Position numbers and translations under genes: made by a program. Below the pieces are notes generated by a model. It made no database searches and was not told where the DNA came from. It saw only the letters and a list, made by a program, of their open reading frames with translations. This document shows positions 8,466-17,007 of a DNA stretch of 64,000 nucleotides, one piece after another. The stretch lies in contig JANXDC010000005.1 in NCBI GenBank assembly GCA_025059945.1, forward strand, positions 62,001-126,000, read 5' to 3'. Position 1 is the first letter of the stretch. Every line of letters starts with the position of its first letter. The DNA comes from Bacteroidota bacterium (GTDB taxonomy: Bacteria > Bacteroidota > Rhodothermia > JANXDC01).

Positions 8466-9436
8466 TCACTTTCGCCCATCCGCATTGGCTCCTTCTGCTC
8501 GGTCTGCTTCCGTTTTACTGGGGCTTTCACTTCTGGCGAGAGCGGCGCTGGGGAGCCGTTCCCGTTTCAAGGTTTCCGGCCGCTGTGGGGACCTCATTCT
8601 GGTTTCGGATTGTACCGCTGCTTTTGCGCTCCGGAGCGTTTGCGCTGTGCGTGCTGGCCTTAGCTAGCCCAGAGCGAACTTTCGGCGTGGCCCCCGAGGC
8701 GCGCATGGGCATCGATATCGTGCTGGCGTTGGATCTTTCGGGTAGCATGCGAGCCGAGGACTTACGTCCGAATCGCTTTGAGGCGGCCCAGGCGATGGCG
8801 CGCGCCTTTATCCAGAGCCGCACCCAAGACCGCATCGGCCTTGTGGCCTTCGCCGGCGAGGCGTACACGGCCTCGCCTCTGGTAACGGACTACGGATTTC
8901 TACTGCGCATCTTAGATGACCTGCGGCCCGACTTGCTCGAAGACGGCACGGCCATCGGCATGGGCCTGGCTACGGCCGTGGCCGCGCTGCGCACCTCCCG
9001 GGCGCCAAGCCGCGTGATCGTGCTCCTGACAGACGGCCAGAACAACCGCGGCCCTATCGCGCCCGAGACAGCGGCCGAATTGGCCCGGCAATTCGGCATC
9101 CGCGTCTACACGATCGGCGTCGGCACGCGCGGCGAAGCGCCCTATCCGATCGAGGATTCTATACTGGGGCGCCGATACGTGATGGTGCGCGTGGACGTAG
9201 ATGAACCGACCTTGGAAGCGATCGCCGCTCGGACAGGCGGGCGTTACTTTCGGGCAACGGACAACACGAGCCTGGAGCGCATCTACCGGGAGATCGATCA
9301 ACTGGAGCGATATCGAATCGTGGTTCCGGGCCCCGGTTTGCGCGAACCCCTTTATCCGATCTTGCTGCTTGCGGCCCTGGGCTTGCTAGTGTTGGACTTT
9401 CTGCTCTCCGGCACGCGGCTCCGAGCCCTTCTGTAA
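8462..9436 (+). CDS. batA: BatA-like von Willebrand factor A membrane protein
   Basis: A 324-residue protein with two N-terminal membrane helices (about 8-25 and 55-75), a VWA domain and a C-terminal helix (LLLAALGLLVLDFLL). The metal-ion-dependent adhesion site is complete: DLSGS near residues 91-95, a Thr in the second loop, and LLTDGQNN near 188-195. This is the organisation of aerotolerance-operon BatA. No second VWA gene (BatB) or TPR protein (BatC) follows; instead the oppositely transcribed coaD overlaps its last 51 bases. Confidence 0.85.
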   Translation: MITFAHPHWLLLLGLLPFYWGFHFWRERRWGAVPVSRFPAAVGTSFWFRIVPLLLRSGAFALCVLALASPERTFGVAPEARMGIDIVLALDLSGSMRAEDLRPNRFEAAQAMARAFIQSRTQDRIGLVAFAGEAYTASPLVTDYGFLLRILDDLRPDLLEDGTAIGMGLATAVAALRTSRAPSRVIVLLTDGQNNRGPIAPETAAELARQFGIRVYTIGVGTRGEAPYPIEDSILGRRYVMVRVDVDEPTLEAIAARTGGRYFRATDNTSLERIYREIDQLERYRIVVPGPGLREPLYPILLLAALGLLVLDFLLSGTRLRALL

Positions 9437-9904
9437 CCGAGACCGAAGCGCTTCAAGTACGGGATCGGGCACATATGGGCTTACGTCACCGCCCCAGTGC
9501 GCGATCTCCCGGACCAAAGAGGCGGACAGCACGGTGTATTCTTGACTGGGCATGAGGAAAACGGTCTCGATCTCGGGGGCCATACGACGGTTTGTAAGCG
9601 CCATCTGGAACTCATAGTCGAAGTCGCTCACCTGGCGCAGCCCCCGGATTACGGCGCAGGCGCCCACGGATCGGGCGAAATCCACCAAAAGTCCCTCAAA
9701 GGCCACCACCCGCACCTGGGGCCAAGAGCCCACGCAGCGCTCTATGAGGGCCAGCCGCTCGTCGAGCGAGAAAAGCGTCTGCTTCTTTGGGTTGACTCCC
9801 ACGGCCACCCACACCTCGTCAAAGAGCCGGCAGGCCCGCTCTAGGATGTCCAGATGGCCTCGGGTGATCGGATCAAAAGTGCCGGGGTAAAGCGCGCGCC
9901 TCAT
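9386..9904 (-). CDS. coaD: Phosphopantetheine adenylyltransferase CoaD
   Basis: A 172-residue nucleotidyltransferase of the coenzyme A pathway that makes dephospho-CoA from 4'-phosphopantetheine and ATP. The N-terminus ALYPGTFDPITRGHLDIL contains the TxGH version of the HxGH motif. RGLRQVSDFDYEFQMA and the C-terminal LSASLVREIA (the ISSTxxR-like motif) are present. The start ATG at 9904 is set by the family N-terminus and overlaps the rsmD stop in an ATGA junction. Its last 51 bases run antisense to the 3' end of batA, coding about 17 variable C-terminal residues. Confidence 0.95.
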   Translation of the reverse strand: MRRALYPGTFDPITRGHLDILERACRLFDEVWVAVGVNPKKQTLFSLDERLALIERCVGSWPQVRVVAFEGLLVDFARSVGACAVIRGLRQVSDFDYEFQMALTNRRMAPEIETVFLMPSQEYTVLSASLVREIAHWGGDVSPYVPDPVLEALRSRLQKGSEPRAGEQKVQH

Positions 9905-10473
9905 GACGCAGAACCCTCCCAGGGCGGCGGAGGTTCGGAATGAAAGTAGCTCACCATCGTGCGGCCGTAGCGGCGCGTATCGATCCAGTCCGGCTGCGCC
10001 TCCCAGAGAAGTCCGGGGCCGTGTTCGAGCACCAGCCACGTGTTAGGTCCGTAGACGGCCGAGGCCTGGATGCGGCGCACCAAATCCGGGTAGTCCCGGT
10101 AATGATACGGGGGATCGGCGAAAATAACCTCGAAGGGCTCCTGAGCCCGCTCCAGATAGCGTTCTACGGCCATGCACACCGGTTCGGCCCGCTCCCAGAC
10201 CGCCCAAGAATCGAGGGTGCGCCGAAGCTGGGCGCACGCCACGGGATGCCTTTCTACGAAGGTCACGCCCCGCGCCCCTCGGCTCAAGGCCTCCAGCCCC
10301 AAAGAGCCAGTCCCGGCGAAAAGATCCAGGACGCGAACCCGAGGCCAGTCGACGCGGTGTTGCAGAAAATTGAAGATGGCCGCGCGCACGCGCTCGCTTG
10401 TGGGCCGGATGCGCACACCAGCCGGTGTGTACAGGCGACGTCCTTTGAACGCCCCGGCGATGATGCGCATCAT
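9901..10473 (-). CDS. rsmD: 16S rRNA (guanine-966-N2)-methyltransferase RsmD
   Basis: A 190-residue class I methyltransferase. The SAM-binding motif is VLDLFAGTGSLGLEAL near residues 48-63 and the catalytic NPPY-type motif is IFADPPYHYRD near 116-126. The N-terminus MRIIAGAFKGRRL is characteristic of RsmD. Two ATGs in a row are possible starts (10473 or 10470). The upstream DUF3822 gene overlaps it by four bases and coaD follows with another overlap. The order DUF3822-rsmD-coaD is, from memory, common in Bacteroidota. Confidence 0.95.
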   Translation of the reverse strand: MMRIIAGAFKGRRLYTPAGVRIRPTSERVRAAIFNFLQHRVDWPRVRVLDLFAGTGSLGLEALSRGARGVTFVERHPVACAQLRRTLDSWAVWERAEPVCMAVERYLERAQEPFEVIFADPPYHYRDYPDLVRRIQASAVYGPNTWLVLEHGPGLLWEAQPDWIDTRRYGRTMVSYFHSEPPPPWEGSAS

Positions 10474-11363
10474 AGCCCCAGGGCCGCGCCGATTGGAAGC
10501 GCGTACGTAGAAAGCGGCAGATCCGGCGGTAGACGGTGCCGTTGGAGCACAAGCCCGGCGAAGGGATCTAAGGGCTCAATCGGGCAACGCAACACTTCGC
10601 GCGTCTGCCCAAATGCCGACTCCTCGGCGTTCGTGTAGTAATAGACGCGCCCCAGATGGGACAATCCGATCCGATGCGCCTCCAGCAGCCGCAGGCCGAA
10701 ATACAGGGCGTTGAGGGCGTCACCAACGGGGTAGCTCGCCGCGGCCGCCCAGGCGCTCTGCCACCTGAGAGCCACTTCCGTGTATTCGTGATACGCGCCC
10801 ACAAGCAGTATCGCCTGCTCCTGCCTCTCTCCGAAAGAAACCTCGAAAGCCCGTTCGGCGGCCACAAGCGTGGGCGCGATGTGGATCGATTTTACCGCCA
10901 GCGGACGTACGAGCTCCCGCCAGCGCTCATATAAGGCCTCTGAGACGGCTACCGCAAGCACCGCCCCCGCTTCATCGGGTCTATGATGGGTGTAACAGCG
11001 CAATCGGTGCTTGGAAGGCTCCAGAACAGGGTAGAGCCGTTCAAGCTCCCACCAGGCGCTTCGGGCCTGCTCTTGCGGGGACGCGTCCGGGGGCAAGGGG
11101 ATGAAAGCATGTGGCAATGCCGAGAGCGGCGCGCTCACCGTAAGGCGCCTGGACAAGGAACGCCCCAGCACGCTTTCGAGCGCTTGCCGAACTGTGTCCA
11201 GCTGCCCCGGCGGGGGGGATGGCCCCAACAAGACCGGCTCCAGAGGAAAAGAGAACTCGCAGCTCCCCAGCCGCACCAGCCGCCGAGCTAAGGGCTGATG
11301 CTCGATCTCGGCATAATAGAGCACCGAGCCCTCGAAGGCGATGCCCACGCTGAGGCGATCCAT
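10470..11363 (-). CDS. DUF3822-type actin-fold protein
   Basis: A 297-residue protein. It opens with LSVGIAFEGSVLYYAEIEH and ends with TYALPIGAALGL, a pattern like the first and last strands of the PilM/FtsA/Hsp70 actin fold. In Bacteroidota a DUF3822 protein of this size with this fold usually sits beside rsmD, as here. The ATP-contact glycines of true actin-fold ATPases are weak, so catalytic activity is doubtful. The function of the family is unknown. It follows the one-TM protein gene at 15 bases, suggesting a shared transcript and perhaps a membrane complex. Confidence 0.55.
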   Translation of the reverse strand: MDRLSVGIAFEGSVLYYAEIEHQPLARRLVRLGSCEFSFPLEPVLLGPSPPPGQLDTVRQALESVLGRSLSRRLTVSAPLSALPHAFIPLPPDASPQEQARSAWWELERLYPVLEPSKHRLRCYTHHRPDEAGAVLAVAVSEALYERWRELVRPLAVKSIHIAPTLVAAERAFEVSFGERQEQAILLVGAYHEYTEVALRWQSAWAAAASYPVGDALNALYFGLRLLEAHRIGLSHLGRVYYYTNAEESAFGQTREVLRCPIEPLDPFAGLVLQRHRLPPDLPLSTYALPIGAALGL

Positions 11364-11378
11364 GGAGGGCGCCGACGA

Positions 11379-11843
11379 TCACTCCCAGCTAGCCACGTGG
11401 ACCTTGGTCGCGTCCACGGAGTCCCCGATGAAGTCCGGCCCGTCGGGGTCCTTGAGAAAATACACTTTCGCCGTATCGTTGACGAAGAGGATAAAGCGCT
11501 TACCTGTTCTCGGGGAGAAGGGCAGGGAATCCGGGACAAAACGCGAGCCGACGTAGACCGGAAACAGGCTATCGAGCCTGGCCTGCACGAGCGAGTCCGT
11601 TTTCAGAAACTGGATCAGGGAATCCCAGTTGGCCGTGAAGCGGCCGAAGGCCCGAAAGAACTCTCGCTCGGCCGTTCGGACGTTGTCCATGCGGATGCGG
11701 ACGAGCTCCGTCATCCGCTGCTGGCGTTCGTACTCCCGCCACGGGTCTGTAATCGAGCGATAGAGCAGATAGCCCAATACGGCGATAAGAACGGCCAAGA
11801 CACCCTTGAGCAGGTTTTGCAGTGTGTTTTGTGGTGACGCCAT
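11379..11843 (-). CDS. Conserved Bacteroidota one-TM protein
   Basis: A 154-residue protein with one N-terminal membrane helix (GVLAVLIAVLGYLLY, about residues 13-29), a short coiled segment (RMTELVRIRMDNVRTAEREF) and a periplasmic beta-rich domain. Similar proteins of unknown function recur in Bacteroidota, next to DUF3822 genes. The start is unusually well supported: AGGAGG lies seven bases before the ATG at 11843-11841. Its topology resembles PilN-type partners of actin-fold proteins, but that is only an analogy. Confidence 0.6.
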   Translation of the reverse strand: MASPQNTLQNLLKGVLAVLIAVLGYLLYRSITDPWREYERQQRMTELVRIRMDNVRTAEREFFRAFGRFTANWDSLIQFLKTDSLVQARLDSLFPVYVGSRFVPDSLPFSPRTGKRFILFVNDTAKVYFLKDPDGPDFIGDSVDATKVHVASWE

Positions 11844-12002
11844 CCGCAAGCCTCCTGTGATCCGTAACAGCCCTCCGCGAGCTCCCGAAAAGGCCTTTTT
11901 ATGGGGCCGATCATCGGCAAGCAGGGCGCGTGAAAATACGCGCGCAGCGCCTGAAGCGCAACGCGCCTAGACTCTAGCTCGGTCGGATTACAACAAAGTT
12001 GC

Positions 12003-12974
12003 CTAGCCGGTGGCCCGTACGCGTACCGGCCTTCGCGGGCGTATCCGAACGGCTAAGGCCTCGGGGAAATCGGCCGGCACCCAGACACGCAAAGGTTCCG
12101 CTTCAGCCTGCACCAGCAATTCCACATAGAGCCCAAAAAACTGCCGAGCCAACACGGGCCAGCCGGCCGGATCCGGGCTGACGTCCCAGTCCTCCGGACG
12201 TACGGCCCATCGGTGCCCGGGCTCGGAACGCAACCCCCAAGCCTCCACCCAGGGCGCCTCAGGCAGCACGTTGGCGCCCAGAAAACGAGCCACGAACTCG
12301 GTCTCGGGCTGCCTATAGACCTCCTGCGGCGTGCCTACTTGCTCCAGCCGCCCCTGCCACAGGATACCTACCCGATCGGCTAGGGCTAGAGCCTCCTGCT
12401 GGTCATGGGTTACGTAGATGGCCGTAAGCCCGCTCTCGCGCTGCAGGCGCTTAAGCTCCGTGCGAGCCTGCTCGCGCAGCGCCGCATCCAGGTTGGAAAG
12501 CGGCTCGTCAAAGAGCATAAGACGAGGCTCCAGGACGAGCGCACGGGCCAGGGCTACGCGCTGCTGCTGACCACCGCTCAGAGCGGAGACGGGCTTGCTC
12601 AGCTCCCGCTCCAAACCCAGCCGCCGCAAGATGCGCATCGCATGCGCATGTTGTGCTGAGCGTGCCAGGCCTCGCGCGGCTAGCCCGAAGCCCACGTTTT
12701 CCAGCACGTTCAGGTGGGGAAATAAGGCGTAATCTTGAAAGACCATCCCCACAGGTCGCCGCTGCGGAGGCAGTTCGGTGATATCCCCGCCGTCAAGCCA
12801 AATGCGGCCGAGATCGGGCCGCTCAAGGCCGGCTATGAGCCGCAGCAAGGTGGTCTTGCCGCATCCGCTTGGCCCTAGCAGAGCAAAACATTCCCCCTGC
12901 GCGACCTCCAGGTCGATACCGCGCAGCACCTCCTGATCCGAAAAGCGCTTCCAGATACCGGCTAGACGCAACAC
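12003..12974 (-). CDS. ABC transporter ATP-binding protein (PotA/CysA/FbpC type)
   Basis: A 323-residue ATPase subunit of an importer. Walker A is GPSGCGKTT (residues 34-42), the Q-loop is VFQDYALFPHLNV, the signature is LSGGQQQR, Walker B is LMLFDEP, and the H-loop His is in YVTHDQQEA. A TOBE-like beta domain of about 90 residues follows and usually mediates regulation. The group imports sulfate, iron, polyamines or molybdate; substrate cannot be told. No permease or binding protein is adjacent, so it is an orphan here. The GTG at 12974 is the best start; the GTG at 13034 adds 20 unrelated residues. Confidence 0.85.
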   Translation of the reverse strand: MLRLAGIWKRFSDQEVLRGIDLEVAQGECFALLGPSGCGKTTLLRLIAGLERPDLGRIWLDGGDITELPPQRRPVGMVFQDYALFPHLNVLENVGFGLAARGLARSAQHAHAMRILRRLGLERELSKPVSALSGGQQQRVALARALVLEPRLMLFDEPLSNLDAALREQARTELKRLQRESGLTAIYVTHDQQEALALADRVGILWQGRLEQVGTPQEVYRQPETEFVARFLGANVLPEAPWVEAWGLRSEPGHRWAVRPEDWDVSPDPAGWPVLARQFFGLYVELLVQAEAEPLRVWVPADFPEALAVRIRPRRPVRVRATG

Positions 12975-13120
12975 GGCCGTGAAGTTAGGGCTACGCAAGG
13001 CGCGAAAAAATAGCGCTCCGGCTCTACATCCCACCTGGGCCCGATACCTGCCCGGAAGAAAAAGCCGGAACCGAACCCCACACCAGCCCGTTTTTGCTCT
13101 CTGGAAGAGGGGGGCAAAGA

Positions 13121-15157
13121 ATGCCGTTTCAGCTTGTCTCCGAATACGAACCCACCGGTGATCAGCCTAAGGCGATTCGAGAGCTCGTCGAGGGGGTACG
13201 ACGCGGCCTCAAATACCAGACCTTGCTGGGCGCCACGGGCACGGGCAAGACGTTTACCATCGCCAACGTGATCGCCCAGGTCAACAAACCCACTTTGGTG
13301 ATCAGCCCCAACAAGACGCTCGCCGCGCAGCTTTACGGGGAGTTCAAGCAGTTCTTCCCGCATAACGCCGTGGAGTTCTTCATCTCCTACTACGACTACT
13401 ACCAGCCCGAGGCCTACTTGCCGGCCACAGATACCTACATCGAAAAGGATTTCGCCATCAACGAACAGATCGACCGGCTGCGGCTGCGGGCCACAAGCGC
13501 CCTGCTATCGGGTCGAGACGACGTGCTGGTGGTCGCCTCCGTTTCGTGTATCTACGGGCTGGGCTCACCAGAGGACTACCGCAGCCAGATCCTGCACCTT
13601 AGAGCCGGACAGCCGCTGCGGCGTCATGAGCTGCTGTCGCACCTGGTCAACGTCTTCTATACGCGCCAAGATGAAACCCTGGAACCCGGCACCTTTCGGG
13701 TCCGAGGCGATCTCGTGGAGCTTTTCCCGGCCTATGAGGACGCTCCCTTGCGCTTCGGCTTCTGGGGGGATGTGCTGGAAGAAATCGTGCGCCTCGATCC
13801 CCTCACAGGGAGGGCGCAGGCCCATCTGGAAGCGGTTAGCATCTATCCCGCTAAGATCTTCGTTACGCCCGCTGAACAGTTGGAGCGGGCCATACGCAGC
13901 ATCGAAGCCGAGCTAGAGGAGCGCCTAGCCGAATTGCGGGCTCAGGGTAAGCTCCTGGAGGCCCAGCGACTAGAGCAGCGCACACGCTTCGATTTGGAGA
14001 TGATGCGGGAGCTCGGCTACTGCTCCGGGATCGAGAACTATAGCCGGCATCTGTCCGGCCGCGCGCCTGGCCAGCGGCCGTATTGTTTGTTCGATTACTT
14101 TCCGCGAGACTACCTGCTCATTATCGACGAGTCCCACATCGCCATCCCGCAAATCCGCGGCATGTACAACGGAGACATCAGCCGCAAACAGGTGCTCGTA
14201 GAGCACGGGTTTCGGCTGCCGAGCGCCCTGGATAATCGGCCGCTGCGCTTTGACGAATTCGAATCCCTGATCCAGCAGGTCATCTTCGTCAGCGCCACCC
14301 CGGGTCCGTATGAACTAGAAAAATGCGGCGGGGTGGTCGTGGAGCAGATCATCCGTCCCACGGGGATTTTGGACCCAGAGGTGGAGGTCCGACCAACGCG
14401 CAACCAGATCGAAGACCTTATGAACGAAATCCGGCGCGTGGTCGAGCGCGGGGAGCGAGCCCTGGTCACCACGCTCACCAAGCGCATGGCCGAAGACTTG
14501 ACGGACTACCTGGTGAGTTTCGGTTTTCGCGTCCGCTACCTGCATTCGGAGATCGATGCCCTGGAGCGGGTGGATATCCTGCGCGATCTGCGGCTAGGTG
14601 AGTTCGACGTGCTCGTGGGAATCAACCTGCTCCGCGAGGGCCTTGATCTTCCGGAGGTGGCGCTTGTGGCGATCCTGGATGCGGACAAAGAGGGGTTTTT
14701 GCGCTCCGAGCGGTCCCTGATCCAGATAGCCGGACGGGCTGCGCGCAATGCGGCCGGCAAGGTGATCCTGTACGCAGATCGGGTCACCGAGGCCATGCGG
14801 CGCATGATCGAAGAGGTCCGCCGCCGCCGGGCTATTCAAGAGGCCTACAACAGGCGGCACGGCATCGTCCCGCAGACGGTGCGCAAACGACCAGAGCAGA
14901 TCCTGCAGACGACCGCGGTGGCCGATCACCTGACCGCGCGTCAGGAGCGGCGTCGCTATTACGTAGAGCCCGAGCCAACGCAGGTCGTAGATCCGCTGGT
15001 CTCGTACTTGAAGCCGGAGCAACGGCAGCGGCTCATAGCGGAACTCAGGCGCCAGATGCGAGAGGCCATCGAGGCCTGGGAGTTTGAGCGCGCAGCCGAA
15101 CTGCGGGACGCGATCCGACAGCTGGAGCAGCTCGAAGGCGCCCTAGGGCCTTCTTAA
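13121..15157 (+). CDS. uvrB: Excinuclease ABC subunit B (UvrB)
   Basis: A 678-residue helicase-like subunit of nucleotide excision repair, which receives damaged DNA from UvrA and recruits UvrC. Walker A is [12 protein letters not shown] near residues 37-47. The flexible beta-hairpin region is [12 protein letters not shown], the DEAD-like box is IDESH, motif VI is QIAGRAARN, and the C-terminal UVR domain ([18 protein letters not shown]) contacts UvrC. The ATG at 13121 gives the family start [19 protein letters not shown]. The gene stands alone and its last 15 bases overlap the PLD gene on the other strand. Confidence 0.97.
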   Translation: MPFQLVSEYEPTGDQPKAIRELVEGVRRGLKYQTLLGATGTGKTFTIANVIAQVNKPTLVISPNKTLAAQLYGEFKQFFPHNAVEFFISYYDYYQPEAYLPATDTYIEKDFAINEQIDRLRLRATSALLSGRDDVLVVASVSCIYGLGSPEDYRSQILHLRAGQPLRRHELLSHLVNVFYTRQDETLEPGTFRVRGDLVELFPAYEDAPLRFGFWGDVLEEIVRLDPLTGRAQAHLEAVSIYPAKIFVTPAEQLERAIRSIEAELEERLAELRAQGKLLEAQRLEQRTRFDLEMMRELGYCSGIENYSRHLSGRAPGQRPYCLFDYFPRDYLLIIDESHIAIPQIRGMYNGDISRKQVLVEHGFRLPSALDNRPLRFDEFESLIQQVIFVSATPGPYELEKCGGVVVEQIIRPTGILDPEVEVRPTRNQIEDLMNEIRRVVERGERALVTTLTKRMAEDLTDYLVSFGFRVRYLHSEIDALERVDILRDLRLGEFDVLVGINLLREGLDLPEVALVAILDADKEGFLRSERSLIQIAGRAARNAAGKVILYADRVTEAMRRMIEEVRRRRAIQEAYNRRHGIVPQTVRKRPEQILQTTAVADHLTARQERRRYYVEPEPTQVVDPLVSYLKPEQRQRLIAELRRQMREAIEAWEFERAAELRDAIRQLEQLEGALGPS

Positions 15158-16309
15158 GAAGGGGGCCTGGGCCAGGGCCTGTTGCGCCTGTGCGCGCAGC
15201 AGGGCGAATTCCTCTTCGTAGTAGCGGGCTAGTTCCGGATCTTCGATGATGAGGAGGTTCTCCTCGTTGGCGCGCTCGGCGTTGGCCGTGAAGTTGTACG
15301 AGCCCGTAATGACGATACGGCCGTCGATCACGTAGACCTTGTGGTGCATCACGTATGGGTTGCCATCCTTGAGCACGTCGAGGCCCTCGCGCCTGAGCCG
15401 CTCGAAGTCCGCCCCGGCGGCCTCCACGTTTCGGGTTTCAAAAATCCCGCGCACCTGCAAACCGGCCCGATGCTTAGCGATGAGCCAACGGGCCTGCCCG
15501 TTGGCCGTAAAGGCGAAAGCCATTAGCAGGATGCGCTCCTGCGCTGCGGCCAAGCGACGCTCGATGGCCCGCTCGGCCCCGCCGCGAGGCGAAAAGTACG
15601 TCTCCACCCGCGCCCCTTCGGGAAGCTTGACTACGGGATGCGGAATCTCCCGCCTGTCGTAGGACCCGAAGCGGCCTGCGAAGAGCGCCTCAAAACGCCA
15701 AGCATAGTTGGCCACGATTTCGGGCCTCGACAGCCGAAGCATGTTGTTGTTGTTGCGGTAGGTCTCGTTTTCCGTCATGTTCCAGGAGCCGGTCCAGAGC
15801 ACCCGCCCGTCCAGGATGGCGAACTTATGATGCATGAAGGCCGGTCGTCGATCCCACGCGATGGGTACGCCCTCGGCCTCTAGCCGGCGCACGGCGCGCG
15901 CCATGCGGGGATCAGACAGGTTTTCCGCATCCAGAACCAGCCGGACCCGAACCCCTCGTCTGTGAGCGCGCACGAGGGCCTCCACGATGCGGGGGGCGTC
16001 CAGATCGAAGACGGCTATGTCAACGGAGCGGCGCGCGGCCTCAAGATCCGCTGCAAAGACCTCATCCAGCCCTCCGCGGCGCGTTTCGGGCCGATCCGGA
16101 TAGCGGGGGCGCGTAAAGTAGGCCGTAAACCACTTGCCCTGGCGCACCGCGACAGCCTCCGAGGGGGCAAGCGGGGGCGCGGGAACCTCCGAGCTCGGCA
16201 GAAGCCGCCGTAGCAGCTCCCCTGCTCCGCCGCGGTAGGCCAAGTAGGCCAAGGCCGCAAGCAGGATAAGCCCGCTTACCCATCGCAACGGTGCGGCGCG
16301 ACGCAGCAT
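15143..16309 (-). CDS. Phospholipase D-like protein with two HKD motifs
   Basis: A 388-residue protein with an N-terminal membrane helix ([17 protein letters not shown]) and two PLD domains. Both HKD motifs are intact: [19 protein letters not shown] near residue 160 and [19 protein letters not shown] near 322. The enzyme is therefore predicted to be an active phosphodiesterase anchored to the membrane. Members act on phospholipids (including cardiolipin synthesis) or nucleic acids. The single anchor and spacing fit a nuclease-like PLD at least as well as cardiolipin synthase. It is the last gene of a long minus-strand run, 11 bases after the thioesterase. Confidence 0.85.
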   Translation of the reverse strand: MLRRAAPLRWVSGLILLAALAYLAYRGGAGELLRRLLPSSEVPAPPLAPSEAVAVRQGKWFTAYFTRPRYPDRPETRRGGLDEVFAADLEAARRSVDIAVFDLDAPRIVEALVRAHRRGVRVRLVLDAENLSDPRMARAVRRLEAEGVPIAWDRRPAFMHHKFAILDGRVLWTGSWNMTENETYRNNNNMLRLSRPEIVANYAWRFEALFAGRFGSYDRREIPHPVVKLPEGARVETYFSPRGGAERAIERRLAAAQERILLMAFAFTANGQARWLIAKHRAGLQVRGIFETRNVEAAGADFERLRREGLDVLKDGNPYVMHHKVYVIDGRIVITGSYNFTANAERANEENLLIIEDPELARYYEEEFALLRAQAQQALAQAPFLRRP

Positions 16310-16320
16310 ACGGAGGGCTT

Positions 16321-17007
16321 TCAGGATTCACTAAGCAGGGCCTGGGCCCTGTTGAGGGCCTCTTCGGGATCGGCGGGCCCCTCTAGATTGAGCCGCCGGA
16401 GCAATGCAAAAAGACGATCCGGCTGTATGAGGCCGGCTCGCAGTTGGGCTTCGGCCCACTGCAGGACGGCCTGGGCGACTTCGTCGGAGAGGTTGTCCGT
16501 GAGGCGGGCGTTCTCGCGCAGGCGCTCCAAGGCCGCCTCCGGATCCGCCTCCGCCGCGGGCAGATCAGCCCGTCGCACGGGAACGATGGCTATCGTGCAG
16601 CGGCCAACGGCTACAAGCCGGTCGGCCTCGTCGCGAACGCGTACGTCCCAGACGTGCAGGCGCCTGCCCAAATGCAGGGGTTTGGCGATGGCCTCCACCC
16701 ATCCGCCAGTCTTGGAACGCAGATGGTTGCAGTTGATCTCCACCCCCACGGGCATCGAACCGGGCGGACAATGCAGAGCGCTGCCGAAGGAGGCGACCGT
16801 TTCCACCAGGGCCGCCGTGGCCCCCCCATGCAGCAGGCCCATGGGTTGTTTGTGGCGCTCTGATACGGGCATGCGCAGCACAAGCCGATCGGGGCCTACC
16901 TCCCGGAACTCCATCTCCATCCACTCGCCCATCGTGCCCCGAAGGCGCTCCTGAAAGGCCTTGCGCAGCAGTTGCGGATGCAGATTCGGATCGGGCCAGT
17001 TCGTCAT
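16321..17007 (-). CDS. PaaI-type hotdog thioesterase with C-terminal extension
   Basis: A 228-residue protein. The first 150 residues form a hotdog thioesterase domain with the signature QPMGLLHGGATAALVETVAS, in which HGG and the downstream acidic residue (E in LVET) are the usual catalytic site. It probably hydrolyses an acyl-CoA. A further 75 to 80 residues, helical and Ala/Leu/Glu-rich, follow the domain, whereas stand-alone family members usually end near residue 140. No known domain is recognised in that tail. The ATG overlaps the stop of the histidine kinase in an ATGA junction, implying cotranscription. Confidence 0.8.
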   Translation of the reverse strand: MTNWPDPNLHPQLLRKAFQERLRGTMGEWMEMEFREVGPDRLVLRMPVSERHKQPMGLLHGGATAALVETVASFGSALHCPPGSMPVGVEINCNHLRSKTGGWVEAIAKPLHLGRRLHVWDVRVRDEADRLVAVGRCTIAIVPVRRADLPAAEADPEAALERLRENARLTDNLSDEVAQAVLQWAEAQLRAGLIQPDRLFALLRRLNLEGPADPEEALNRAQALLSES

